Below are positions 17,040 to 25,845 of a stretch of DNA of 33,516 bases, piece after piece. The stretch is from Grimontia marina. GTDB taxonomy: Bacteria > Pseudomonadota > Gammaproteobacteria > Enterobacterales > Vibrionaceae. Numbering within the stretch: the first letter of the stretch is position 1; every line of letters begins with the position of its first letter. Made by a program: the position numbers and the translations under genes. The stretch spans positions 1 through 33,516 of the forward strand of contig NZ_FIZY01000053.1 of the NCBI RefSeq assembly GCF_900060185.1, given 5' to 3'. The notes under the pieces are model-generated. The model was not told where the DNA came from, searched no databases, and saw nothing but the letters and a program-made list of their open reading frames with translations.

Positions 17040-17771
17040 CTAGTGTTTATTAATTTGTCTTTTTACCACTTCCCGGTAAGTATCTAATGCCCCAGGGACT
17101 GGTAACTGGCGTTGCTTCTTACCAGTGAGGTAGTGCTCTCGAAACACATCAAACCAAGCATCCAGACTCTCCGCCGCCAACTTATCACCGTTGAGCGCCA
17201 ACACTTTTGCTGCCACTTCTGCGGTTGCAAGTTGGCTCTCTCCACTTGCTTCACGAACACCGTATCTTGACAAAGATTCCGCTTGAATACTCAATACTGG
17301 AAAATTGTGCATCCAAGGGCTTTTTCTAAAAATCTTTTTTGCCTCTTGCCAGGTACCATCAATCAGAATGAACAGTGGACGCTTTCCTTTTTCGGAAACT
17401 GGCTCGGTTCTTACTCTTTCAAGCTCAGCATATTGAGCCGGAAACACAATATAGGGTTGCCATTTAGGATCATTGACCAAAGCCAGCATCTCTTTGTTTG
17501 GCTCCGTGCGCGACCAAATAAAGGCGTAGGTTTCTTCGACAGAATCAGCAATCAAGCGGCCCGTATTACTTGGTTTAAGCACCTCATCGTCATACATAAC
17601 AAGCAAAAACGCGGCATGAGTTCGATGGGTGACCTTCTCTTCGCAAATACAAAGCCTTCTCACCACCATACAATGTGTACAACGATCCACATTTGCACCT
17701 CTCGCTTTAAAGGGCCGGGTCGATCGGGATAAACGTTGCTGGTAAAGATGATGTAAAGCGTGAAGTTTCAT
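17040..17771 (-). CDS. tapT: tRNA-uridine aminocarboxypropyltransferase (DTW domain)
   Basis: TapT (YfiP) transfers the 3-amino-3-carboxypropyl group from AdoMet to U47 of tRNAs, forming acp3U. The 243-residue protein has a cysteine cluster CTHCMVVRRLCIC (about 31-43) that is likely to bind metal and is common in the family, HPxE-like PSNTGRL, and the DTW-type motif DGTWQEAKKIFRKSPW with the expected downstream SRYGVREAS. Length and order fit E. coli TapT. The gene is transcribed alone on the minus strand. Confidence 0.88.
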   Translation of the reverse strand: MKLHALHHLYQQRLSRSTRPFKARGANVDRCTHCMVVRRLCICEEKVTHRTHAAFLLVMYDDEVLKPSNTGRLIADSVEETYAFIWSRTEPNKEMLALVNDPKWQPYIVFPAQYAELERVRTEPVSEKGKRPLFILIDGTWQEAKKIFRKSPWMHNFPVLSIQAESLSRYGVREASGESQLATAEVAAKVLALNGDKLAAESLDAWFDVFREHYLTGKKQRQLPVPGALDTYREVVKRQINKH

Positions 17772-17882
17772 GAGAAGCGCCTTGCATTGTATTTTAAGTA
17801 GTAAAGAGAAAGGCGCATTTTAATTGTGGTTTCGCTTGGTGCAACTGTCTGTGAAAAGTGACTCTCATCAGGACAGGTGCGA

Positions 17883-18227
17883 TTACAAAAACTCAGATAC
17901 CGCAGCGTCGAATAAGTTCTTCACTAGACCAATATACTCTTCAAGAATATTTATCTGCGTATAAGTCGGCTTTTGGTGCCAGAGAGAACTTAGGATTTCT
18001 TCAAGGTCGGAAACTATTTGATCTGCTTCACGCATAACCTCAAAACGCAGAGATTGTGGCATGTCTTTGTTCTGATCACAGATTGCCATGATTTGGCTAG
18101 CCACCAATTCATGAACAAGAACGTCGATGGTTTCTGAGCCTACTTTGTCACCCTGCGAAGAAAACTGCCCCAAGTTTTCCATAAAGAACTCAATCAGCGC
18201 GGCATATCCATCTGATTCAACGACCAT
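17883..18227 (-). CDS. Small helical protein, DUF3802-like
   Basis: The 114-residue acidic protein (MVVESDGYAALIEFFMENL, ending LVKNLFDAAVSEFL) looks all-helical with no membrane segment or catalytic motif. It resembles the Vibrionaceae family I know as DUF3802; this is from memory and tentative. The ATG at 18227 is chosen because GGAGGTG lies five bases before it; a TTG four codons upstream is inside the ribosome-binding site and is rejected. The function is unknown. It lies downstream of tapT's start with about 110 bases between, both on the minus strand. Confidence 0.75.
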   Translation of the reverse strand: MVVESDGYAALIEFFMENLGQFSSQGDKVGSETIDVLVHELVASQIMAICDQNKDMPQSLRFEVMREADQIVSDLEEILSSLWHQKPTYTQINILEEYIGLVKNLFDAAVSEFL

Positions 18228-18546
18228 TTTCACCTCCAATAAATAGCCTCTGTCGGCAATTTTATTGCTCTTGGAACAAAATTGGTACCAATTATTACGT
18301 ACAATGTCACTTTATTGATTCTAATGTCTCCAATTTGGGATATCACGGTCTACATTATAAATTCCCAAGAACATGATAGTCTGGTTTATCAAAGTAGGCG
18401 CTTTAAAGCTCTACAATAAAGAACTTAAACCTATGATTTCATGATTTATTGCACGAGTGGCGAAGCCTTTTATAAAAAACTTCAAATAGTAACAGCCACA
18501 TAGCCAATCGCTGGCCAGTGCACAGATATGAGGTAAAGGAAAAAAG
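18228..18546. promoter_or_regulatory. Divergent intergenic region with a 14-bp palindrome
   Basis: The AT-rich 319 bases separate the DUF3802-like gene from the hybrid kinase gene. AATTGGTACCAATT at 18280-18293 is a perfect 14-bp palindrome, a possible operator, 55 bases upstream of the minus-strand start. The kinase ATG is preceded by AAAGGAAAAAAG. No convincing promoter boxes were picked out. Confidence 0.4.
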
Positions 18547-21500
18547 ATGTCTGACGAGCGGATTCAACGCACTAATCAGTTCCCGTTTTCAAAAAGCATC
18601 GTCGGCAAAGTAGGTCTCATCATGGCGATGATGACTCTATGTGCGATGCTTCTCTCGGTCTCAACCTATGTCATGCACGATAGTGCCAGCACGGATACTA
18701 ACAACACCAGTCGTTTGGAAATTCCAAGTGCACTGCTTTCGGTTTCCATGCTGCGTTATGCCGGTGAAATGAACCGCAGTATGCTCAGTTATGCGTTGGG
18801 TCAAAGCCCTGCCCTAGAAAACTATTACCGCAATAAAAACCAGTTCGAGGTATCACTCAACGAACTGATAAAACTCCACGGCAAAGATACCAGTAATCTC
18901 AAGAGCATCGAGTCAATCTATGACAACTTTATTGATAAAATCGAAAACGAAGTCATTGAAGAGTATGACCCCAAACGAGAATTATGGGCACTAAACGAAA
19001 AACGTATTATCTCAGCGACACTGGCACCTGAATTGTTCGATTCCATTAGTCTGCTAGATAGTAGTAAAGACACGTCTGATTTGTTGTCAATGCAAGACAC
19101 TCAGCATCACATTTGGCTGATTCGTGATGAAGTTGATGACATGATCTCCGCTTTGTTCTTCTATCTAAGCGGCGAAGAAAACCAGAAAGACCGGTTTGAC
19201 GCGAATGAAGCCTTCTTCCGCAATCACATAAATTATCTGAGAAAGAACTCAACAGACAGCACTATTATCGAACAGCTTGATTTGATTGAGCGCTTGGGTA
19301 AGACGCTCACTGACCGAATGACACGTGTTTTTAACCAATACGAACCATCTAAGAAGCTGGACGCCGTATCTTCATTGAAAGCTATCAACGTCAATGAATA
19401 TAAAGCGCTTGAAACCTCTCTAACCGAGTTTTCCCGCCAAACCAGTTTCAGTGCTGCAAACTCCATGGCAAATCTGCGGAATGTTCTTAAAAACAACCAG
19501 CTTTCTTTCTTCGCACTGTTCGGCATTATGTCCATCGTCAGCATCTTTGTGACTTACTACATATACAAAAAAGTAACACAGCCTATTGCGCGTCTTGCCG
19601 ATACCATGCGGAATCTCGCAGATGGTAATACTGAAATTCCAATTTTATACAAAGATCGCCCTGATGAAGTCGGACAAATCTCACATGCATTAAGCTCTTT
19701 CCGGGATCACATCATTTCGCGTAATCAGGCGCGTGAACAACTCTTGTACCAAAAGGAGCTCGCGGAAACTGCCTCAAAAGCAAAAGCCCAATTCCTCGCT
19801 GCCATGAGCCATGAAATCCGTACCCCAATGAACGGTGTTATTGGCATGATAGATATCCTTCTGCGCTCAAAGCTCGATACATCTCAAATGAGTGTTGCGA
19901 ATACCGTTAGGGAGTCAGCGCTTTCATTACTGGCAATTATCAACGACATTCTTGATTTTTCCCGTATAGAGGCCGGTAAAATGCGCATCGATAATGTCAC
20001 AATTTCTCTTAGGCATATCGCTGAACAAGTCATGGACAATCTCGCCACGGAAGCGGCAGAGAAAAATGTCTCACTGACTCTCTTTGTCTCCCCAGAAGTG
20101 CCGACTTCCCTATTAGGTGACCCAACACGCATTAAACAAATTCTATTCAATATCATAGGTAATGGTATTAAGTTCTCTGGTGGCCAACCTCATCGTGGCG
20201 AAGTACAAGTTTGGATTACATCAGAACCTACAACTGAAGGCGCAGCCAAAATTCTTATCGAAATCCGAGACAATGGTATTGGTATCAGTAAAGACAAACT
20301 GGAAGCTATCTTCCAACCGTTCACACAAGCAGAATATTCAACCACGCGTCGCTACGGCGGTTCTGGCCTCGGTCTTGCGATAAGTCGCAATATTGCATCG
20401 CTAATGGGCGGCGCCATCGCGGCAAGCAGTGAAGAGGGTATCGGCTCAACCTTTATGGTGAGTTTCTCACTTCCCTATTCCCAAGAAGTGACGGCACCGG
20501 ATGAATGCAATATTGGGTTGCTGAGAGAGTCCGCAGCATCACTAGATAATGTTATCTGCATCAACTCTCTAGAAAATGGCGCCCTAAAGGTCAGTATTGA
20601 TAACTATCTGCAGTCCATGAACATTCCAGTCCAGAGCATCACTATCGAAATGTTGCATTTGCAAAGGTTCGAACGAGAAGACGTGAAATATGTTGTTCTA
20701 TGCCGCGACTACCTCAAAACTAAGCAGCTGATGCCAGCCTTTGTCCCTCCAAACGTTGATATTCGCTACCTTGAGTTCGATATGAATTTGCCCGTGCATC
20801 GCTATGGAGGCATGGACGTGTTTGCTATTTTCTCTTCACCATTAAAACTTGCCAGCCTGCTGAGTGGCTTGCGGATCTGCGTTGGTCTGGAAAGTCCTGA
20901 CTATCCGGTTATCGACACTCGAGGCAAAGAAGCCTTTATAGAGCGGACAGAGGAAACCCAAGGCACCATTTTGGTCGCAGAAGACAATGCGACAAACCAA
21001 ACGGTTATCGAAAAACAACTTACCTACCTTGGTTATCATGTTGTGATGACGTCTGATGGCCTGGAAGCACTCCGAGCCTACCGCAACAAAGCGTTCACAT
21101 TGGTTCTAACTGATTGCCATATGCCCAATATGGACGGTTATGAACTGACGAAAGCTATTCGTGAAATCCAGAAAGAACGCGCTGAGTTTGTTCCAATTGT
21201 TGCTCTCACGGCCAATGCACTAGTTGGTGAGGCTGAAAGGTGCATAGAAACCGGTATGAACGACTTCATCGCTAAGCCGGTAGAGATCGATGTCATACAA
21301 AAAGTGCTGTCAAAATGGTGTGCCCAAAGCAAGCCTTTCGAGGCGCCGAAAGATGAATATCAAAAGACCATGAGTGAATCTTCAGCCAGTAAAACGGCTG
21401 CGGAGCAGGAAGCATTAACTTCCCTGCATGATATTAAGGTCGAACTAGATCCTGAAGTGCTGAAGAAGCTTTTCTGGGGGGATACAGAGACCTATGCAGA

Positions 21501-21807
21501 AGTGCTGGGTGAGTTCATTAAACACTGTGAGCCTGAGCTCAATGTCCTTTCTGACTTCCGCGCTCCTTATAATTACGCAGAAATAAAAATGCTCTCCCAC
21601 AAGCTGAAAACATCTTCCCGCAGTATAGGGGCTATTGAGTTGTCTGATCTTTGTATGCAAATAGAGAAATCCGCTACTTCTGAAAATCCAGATACGGAGA
21701 GGTTGCTCGATGACCTCAGACCAGTTTTGAGTGCAACTCTGCTCACAGTACACCATAAGCATGCCGATTTATTACAATCACTTGGAGAGAGAGCGGCAGA
21801 AAATTAA
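18547..21807 (+). CDS. Tripartite hybrid sensor histidine kinase (HAMP-HisKA-HATPase-REC-Hpt)
   Basis: The 1086-residue membrane kinase has a first transmembrane helix at about 20-42, a helical periplasmic domain (about 45-315), a second helix (about 319-340), a HAMP linker (340-393), HisKA with His422 in AAMSHEIRTPMNG, and HATPase_c with N-box NIIGNGIKFS, G1 DNGIGI and G2 GGSGLGL. A region at 655-790 looks like a degenerate receiver. A true receiver (805-922) has acidic Glu812/Asp813, phosphoacceptor Asp856 in LVLTDCHMPNMDG and Lys910. A C-terminal Hpt domain has His1018 in LSHKLKTSS. The layout is that of TorS/ArcB-like phosphorelays. No response regulator with an output domain is in the window; the partner must be elsewhere. 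The signal is unknown. Confidence 0.93.
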   Translation: MSDERIQRTNQFPFSKSIVGKVGLIMAMMTLCAMLLSVSTYVMHDSASTDTNNTSRLEIPSALLSVSMLRYAGEMNRSMLSYALGQSPALENYYRNKNQFEVSLNELIKLHGKDTSNLKSIESIYDNFIDKIENEVIEEYDPKRELWALNEKRIISATLAPELFDSISLLDSSKDTSDLLSMQDTQHHIWLIRDEVDDMISALFFYLSGEENQKDRFDANEAFFRNHINYLRKNSTDSTIIEQLDLIERLGKTLTDRMTRVFNQYEPSKKLDAVSSLKAINVNEYKALETSLTEFSRQTSFSAANSMANLRNVLKNNQLSFFALFGIMSIVSIFVTYYIYKKVTQPIARLADTMRNLADGNTEIPILYKDRPDEVGQISHALSSFRDHIISRNQAREQLLYQKELAETASKAKAQFLAAMSHEIRTPMNGVIGMIDILLRSKLDTSQMSVANTVRESALSLLAIINDILDFSRIEAGKMRIDNVTISLRHIAEQVMDNLATEAAEKNVSLTLFVSPEVPTSLLGDPTRIKQILFNIIGNGIKFSGGQPHRGEVQVWITSEPTTEGAAKILIEIRDNGIGISKDKLEAIFQPFTQAEYSTTRRYGGSGLGLAISRNIASLMGGAIAASSEEGIGSTFMVSFSLPYSQEVTAPDECNIGLLRESAASLDNVICINSLENGALKVSIDNYLQSMNIPVQSITIEMLHLQRFEREDVKYVVLCRDYLKTKQLMPAFVPPNVDIRYLEFDMNLPVHRYGGMDVFAIFSSPLKLASLLSGLRICVGLESPDYPVIDTRGKEAFIERTEETQGTILVAEDNATNQTVIEKQLTYLGYHVVMTSDGLEALRAYRNKAFTLVLTDCHMPNMDGYELTKAIREIQKERAEFVPIVALTANALVGEAERCIETGMNDFIAKPVEIDVIQKVLSKWCAQSKPFEAPKDEYQKTMSESSASKTAAEQEALTSLHDIKVELDPEVLKKLFWGDTETYAEVLGEFIKHCEPELNVLSDFRAPYNYAEIKMLSHKLKTSSRSIGAIELSDLCMQIEKSATSENPDTERLLDDLRPVLSATLLTVHHKHADLLQSLGERAAEN

Positions 21808-21890
21808 TAACAAGATAGATTTCAGCAGAATGCCGGATTTAGTGCCACACTTGTAAAGATTCAATCAACATCAGAACAAGTGAGCCACTC

Positions 21891-22580
21891 ATGAGAAAAA
21901 CAAAAATCATCACAACTGAAGACATTCTGCTAAAACTTTGCCAGTCAGTCACTGCCGTACTTTCCAAAGCCACAGATTCTCAGGTCCACCATTCCGCGAT
22001 GGTGCAGAAAATCAGCAAAACCAGCCTAAAGCCCGATTTCGGTTGCTTTGTCCTTTTTGATGGTGGTTTTTCGGGTTTGGTTGTTATCAATTTCGATGCG
22101 AAAGCCGCGCTGGAGGTTTATCAGAAATACATGTCTCACATGGGCATTCCCAAAGAGGAATTGGCTACCCTTCACACTTCAGACGAAGTGGCAGATGTGC
22201 TGGGCGAATTGATGAATCAGATTGTGGGTGATTTCACAGGTAAAGTTAAACGCTCGCTCCATACCAACATTACACAAAACCAACCCAAAATGATGGCGAT
22301 TAATAAAAACATTAGCGTCACCGTCGACAGCAATATAGAACGACCGCAGGCGCGGCGCGTCAGCTTCAACACCGAAGAAAACAATATTTTTTATCTCGAA
22401 CTCTCCATGGAGCGTACAGAGTTCATTCAACTGGAAGAGTTTGAGGAAGGTGATGAAATCAATCCAGATGAAATCCTGGAAGAAGAAGTCGCTAAAAGCC
22501 TTGAAGGTAAAGAAAAGAAAAAGGGCCGTTCCAAGAAAACGGCAGAAGCTAACTCGTTAATGGATGACCTTGGGATCTAA
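21891..22580 (+). CDS. CheX-like protein (DUF3334-like), possible response-regulator phosphatase
   Basis: The 229-residue cytoplasmic protein carries, at about 50-150, a CheC/CheX/FliY-type domain: GGFSGLVVINFD, then EVADVLGELMNQIVGDFTG. The ELMN sequence (Glu106, Asn109) is the ExxN phosphatase motif of CheX and CheC. In those proteins the motif removes phosphate from CheY. The C-terminal 50 residues are acidic, then lysine-rich (GKEKKKGRSKK), ending LMDDLGI. It starts 84 bases after the hybrid kinase and is probably cotranscribed, so it may act on that kinase's receiver or on its partner. I recall this as DUF3334, but that name is tentative. No chemotaxis genes are near. Confidence 0.75.
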   Translation: MRKTKIITTEDILLKLCQSVTAVLSKATDSQVHHSAMVQKISKTSLKPDFGCFVLFDGGFSGLVVINFDAKAALEVYQKYMSHMGIPKEELATLHTSDEVADVLGELMNQIVGDFTGKVKRSLHTNITQNQPKMMAINKNISVTVDSNIERPQARRVSFNTEENNIFYLELSMERTEFIQLEEFEEGDEINPDEILEEEVAKSLEGKEKKKGRSKKTAEANSLMDDLGI

Positions 22581-22599
22581 CCTCTCCTCAAATCCCAAC

Positions 22600-22616
22600 G
22601 GCGGCTTTACGCCGCC
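22600..22616 (+). other. GC hairpin between the CheX-like gene and the next gene
   Basis: GGCGGC (22600-22605) and GCCGCC (22611-22616) form a six-base stem around TTTAC with no T run after it. It may weaken but probably does not stop transcription into the gene at 22647. Confidence 0.5.
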
Positions 22617-22646
22617 CTTACAACAAAAATAGCCAGGGAGAATGCT

Positions 22647-23111
22647 GTGGACGTCATCGACTCGTGGTTGAAAAACATTCAAAATTGGTACGAAGACGCT
22701 GAACATCGAAATGTTGAATCACTCGCTGCAATCGTCTCTCAAACACCTGCAATGATATTTGACCCACCCATTGACCTGAAAAGAAGCGATGCTATTGCCT
22801 ACTTTGTGGATGGTTGTACTAAGCTGCAACGTCATTATCTCTTTGAAGGCAAGACGGAAGAAGCCTTTAGCTATCTCCAGTTTTGCTATGCCAAATTGCA
22901 AGCATTGGCTTCGCGTTCAGACATCAAACCGGACATTAAGCGCTGGAGCCTTAAAAAGCTCGATATGTTGATAGTTGCCATGATGGAGTTTTGTCAACAG
23001 CAAAAAGGCGCAGCTTGGCAACGGGAAAGCCAACAATTAGTCGAACTGCATGTAACTTTCATGATGGGTCAGAACGACCTGAATTTACATACTCCAGTCA
23101 ACCACCAATAA
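22647..23111 (+). CDS. Hypothetical protein, helical, unknown function
   Basis: A 154-residue protein starts at GTG with AGGGAG seven bases before; a nearby ATG at 22642 is in another frame with an early stop. The sequence (DVIDSWLKNIQNWYEDAEHR; LKKLDMLIVAMMEFCQQQKG) looks all-helical and soluble, with two cysteines and no motif I recognise. It follows the hybrid kinase and CheX-like genes in the same direction with short gaps and may belong to the same transcript and pathway. Confidence 0.7.
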   Translation: MDVIDSWLKNIQNWYEDAEHRNVESLAAIVSQTPAMIFDPPIDLKRSDAIAYFVDGCTKLQRHYLFEGKTEEAFSYLQFCYAKLQALASRSDIKPDIKRWSLKKLDMLIVAMMEFCQQQKGAAWQRESQQLVELHVTFMMGQNDLNLHTPVNHQ

Positions 23112-23115
23112 ACGT

Positions 23116-23138
23116 AAAAAGCCGACCTATTGGTCGGC
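23116..23138 (-). terminator. Rho-independent terminator of the fru operon
   Basis: Read on the minus strand, GCCGACC, AATA loop, GGTCGGC is followed by five T (23120-23116). It lies 22 bases beyond the fruA stop. On the plus strand it lacks a T run. Confidence 0.85.
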
Positions 23139-23159
23139 CTCACTATTCACTGTTCTAAA

Positions 23160-24887
23160 CTATGCTTGCTGAGGAATTGGCTGAGCTTCCTCACTTTGTT
23201 TTAACGCTGCATACATCAACCCAGTCAACAAGGTACCTACGGTAATCGCCCCCAGGTAAAGCAATACTGGCGTAATCGCATTCGGAATAAACAAAACAAA
23301 GATACCACCATGAGGTGCCATCAGCTTTGCGCCAATCAGCATCGAAAGTGCACCAGTCAACGCACCGCCAACCATACATGCTGGGATAACGCGCACTGGA
23401 TCGCGCGCCGCGAATGGAATGGCACCTTCTGAGATAAAGCACATCCCCAGAATAAAAGATGCTTTCCCCGCTTCACGCTCTTGAGGATTGAACTTACTGC
23501 GCGCTAGCAAAGTAGCCAGACCAATGCCTATTGCAGGCACCATGCCTGCAGCCATCACTGCGGCCATTGGCGTATAGGTTTGTGAGGCTAGGAGTCCAAC
23601 ACCAAAGGTATATGCAGCTTTGTTAACCGGACCACCCAAGTCGAAACACATCATAGCGCCAAGAATGACACCCAGAAGCACTGCATTGGTCGATCCCATA
23701 CTGTTAAGAAATTCAGTCAGGCTATTCATCACAACCGCGACCGGGCCGCCTACAACAAAGATCATGACAAGCCCAGTCACCAAACTCGCCAGAAGTGGAA
23801 TGATCAGTATCGGCTTTAGCGCGGCCATAGAATCTGGTAATTGCACCTTATCGGCGAGCAGTTTTGCAGAATAGCCCGCCAAGAAGCCCGCTACGATTCC
23901 ACCCAGAAAACCCGCACCTGTAGAGCTCGCCAGCATACCGCCAATCAAACCTGGTGCGAGACCTGGACGATCAGCAATAGAGAATGCAATGAAACCAGCC
24001 AGAACCGGAACCATCAGGGCAAACGCACTCGCACCACCGATTTGCATCAGTGCCGCCGCTAATGTCCCCTCTTCTTTAAACGCCTCAATACCGAAGACGA
24101 ACGACAACGCAATACACAGACCGCCCACTACAACTAAGGGCAGCATGTGGGAAACGCCTGTCATCAAGTGCTTGTATGCGCCTGTGCGTTCTTTTTTACC
24201 GCTGTTTTCAGATTTTGTTCCACCATGCTTATAGACTTCAGCTTGTTCAAATGCATTAGCCAACTCTTGTCTGGTTTTCTTCAGCACCGCGCCTGTGCTG
24301 GTTCGATAGACACGTTTACCATCAAAACGCGCCATATCAACGTCGATGTCAGCACCAATAAAGACTATATCCGCCGCCGCAATTTCTTTTTCAGTTAATT
24401 GGTTTTTCGCACCAACAGAGCCTCGGGTTTCAATTTTTACCCACATACCTTGAGCTTTGGCTTCTTGTTCAACCGCTTCGGCAGCCATGAAGGTATGTGC
24501 AACACCCGTAGGACAAGCAGTGATGCAAACAATCCGCGTCTGGACAGGTGGTCCAGCCGCTTCAACCGTTTCAATATGAGTGAAAATCTCGGCTTTCGAT
24601 GTCGCCTCAACCAATAAGTGCTTGACATCGGCATAACAGGCTTCCAAAGAGGCTTGATAAACTGGCTTGCCACAGAATCTCGCCATATCAGCGACAGGCC
24701 CGACAGTGATGATAAGATCCGCTGATTCAATGTCTGAAGCGTTTGCAGGTTTAGCGGGTTTCACGGTGCTTTGGCACTCAATGACCGATTTCCATTCAAG
24801 TGCTGCCGCCGCTTTTTCAAGCATTCCCGCAGCGATAATAGTATTCGCAATACCACTTGGGCACGATGTCACAATGACTGCTTTCAT
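23160..24887 (-). CDS. fruA: PTS fructose transporter subunit IIB'BC
   Basis: FruA imports fructose and phosphorylates it to fructose 1-phosphate, taking phosphate from FruB. The 575-residue protein has an N-terminal IIB' domain (1-105, with CPSGIANT), the active IIB domain with phosphocysteine Cys125 in ITACPTGVAHT, a short linker with many charges (about 220-235), and the multi-spanning IIC domain from about 240, including FDLGGPVNKAAYTFG and FISEGAIPFAARDP, the conserved fructose IIC segment. It is the last gene of fruBKA, four bases after fruK, and ends at a terminator. Confidence 0.96.
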   Translation of the reverse strand: MKAVIVTSCPSGIANTIIAAGMLEKAAAALEWKSVIECQSTVKPAKPANASDIESADLIITVGPVADMARFCGKPVYQASLEACYADVKHLLVEATSKAEIFTHIETVEAAGPPVQTRIVCITACPTGVAHTFMAAEAVEQEAKAQGMWVKIETRGSVGAKNQLTEKEIAAADIVFIGADIDVDMARFDGKRVYRTSTGAVLKKTRQELANAFEQAEVYKHGGTKSENSGKKERTGAYKHLMTGVSHMLPLVVVGGLCIALSFVFGIEAFKEEGTLAAALMQIGGASAFALMVPVLAGFIAFSIADRPGLAPGLIGGMLASSTGAGFLGGIVAGFLAGYSAKLLADKVQLPDSMAALKPILIIPLLASLVTGLVMIFVVGGPVAVVMNSLTEFLNSMGSTNAVLLGVILGAMMCFDLGGPVNKAAYTFGVGLLASQTYTPMAAVMAAGMVPAIGIGLATLLARSKFNPQEREAGKASFILGMCFISEGAIPFAARDPVRVIPACMVGGALTGALSMLIGAKLMAPHGGIFVLFIPNAITPVLLYLGAITVGTLLTGLMYAALKQSEEAQPIPQQA

Positions 24888-24891
24888 CTCT

Positions 24892-25842
24892 CTACCCCTG
24901 TTCCTTCAATTTTTTTACGTTCACTTCGCGTCGAAGCGCTTCTACTTGCGCAATGTCTTCAACACCAACATTGACTTGAGTGACTGCCAGCGCAGAAAGC
25001 GCGGTCGCGAAACTCAGTGTGGTTTCGCGATCCCATTGGTTTAGTTCTGCCCAGCACATACCCGCAACAAGCGTATCGCCCGCGCCGACTGTGCTAACCA
25101 CTTTCATTTCGGGGGGCTGACTGGCATACCAAACCCCATATTTCAGCCACAATACACCTTTCGCACCCCGTGAAATCACGACGTTATCGATACCTGTCTG
25201 GCCGAGTGTTTTACCTGCTTGGAGAAGTTCAGGGACTTCGGAGAGATGCTTTCCCGCCCATTGTGATAACTCTTCATCGTTTGGCTTGACCAACCAAGGA
25301 GAGGCCTTCAGCCCTGCAGCTAACGCCGCGTTACTACTGTCAAAAAATACCTTCTTGCCCTGCTCATGAAGCATTACAATCCAAGAGGCCAATTTTTCGG
25401 GGGATATGCCAGAAGGGAGACTGCCTGTAATGGCAAATACGTCGTGCGTTTTCGATAATGTCTTGAGGGTTTGTTCAAGCTTTAGCACGTCATTTTTAGA
25501 CACCGTCACACCCGGGAAATTAAGATCCGTCACGCGACCAGACTCTTCCACCAACTTCACATTTGTGCGAGAGGTGCCTGCAACACGGACAAAACCATCA
25601 TGAATACCCTTTTGCTCAAATAGCTGTGTGAACGGGTGCTGGTTTTCAACTCCCATAAAACCAGTCACTGTGACTTCAGCACCGAGTTCAGCTAAAACTT
25701 TGGCAACGTTAACACCCTTACCGCCCGGGTTTAGGTTTGAAGATTGGATGAGGTTGACTGTGCCTGCCTTCAGTTCATCCAAATCACCAGTCATGTCCAG
25801 TGCCGGGTTAAGCGTAACTGTTACAACACGAAATTGAGTCAT
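24892..25842 (-). CDS. fruK: 1-phosphofructokinase
   Basis: FruK phosphorylates fructose 1-phosphate with ATP to fructose 1,6-bisphosphate, feeding glycolysis. The 316-residue PfkB-family protein begins with VVTVTLNPALDMTG and has GGKGVNVAK (N-terminal sugar kinase signature), TGSLPSGI, VKPNDEELSQW and the catalytic STVGAGDTLVAGM with its base Asp. The length fits E. coli FruK. It sits three bases after fruB and four before fruA, so the three are one operon. Confidence 0.96.
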   Translation of the reverse strand: MTQFRVVTVTLNPALDMTGDLDELKAGTVNLIQSSNLNPGGKGVNVAKVLAELGAEVTVTGFMGVENQHPFTQLFEQKGIHDGFVRVAGTSRTNVKLVEESGRVTDLNFPGVTVSKNDVLKLEQTLKTLSKTHDVFAITGSLPSGISPEKLASWIVMLHEQGKKVFFDSSNAALAAGLKASPWLVKPNDEELSQWAGKHLSEVPELLQAGKTLGQTGIDNVVISRGAKGVLWLKYGVWYASQPPEMKVVSTVGAGDTLVAGMCWAELNQWDRETTLSFATALSALAVTQVNVGVEDIAQVEALRREVNVKKLKEQG

Positions 25843-25845
25843 GGT

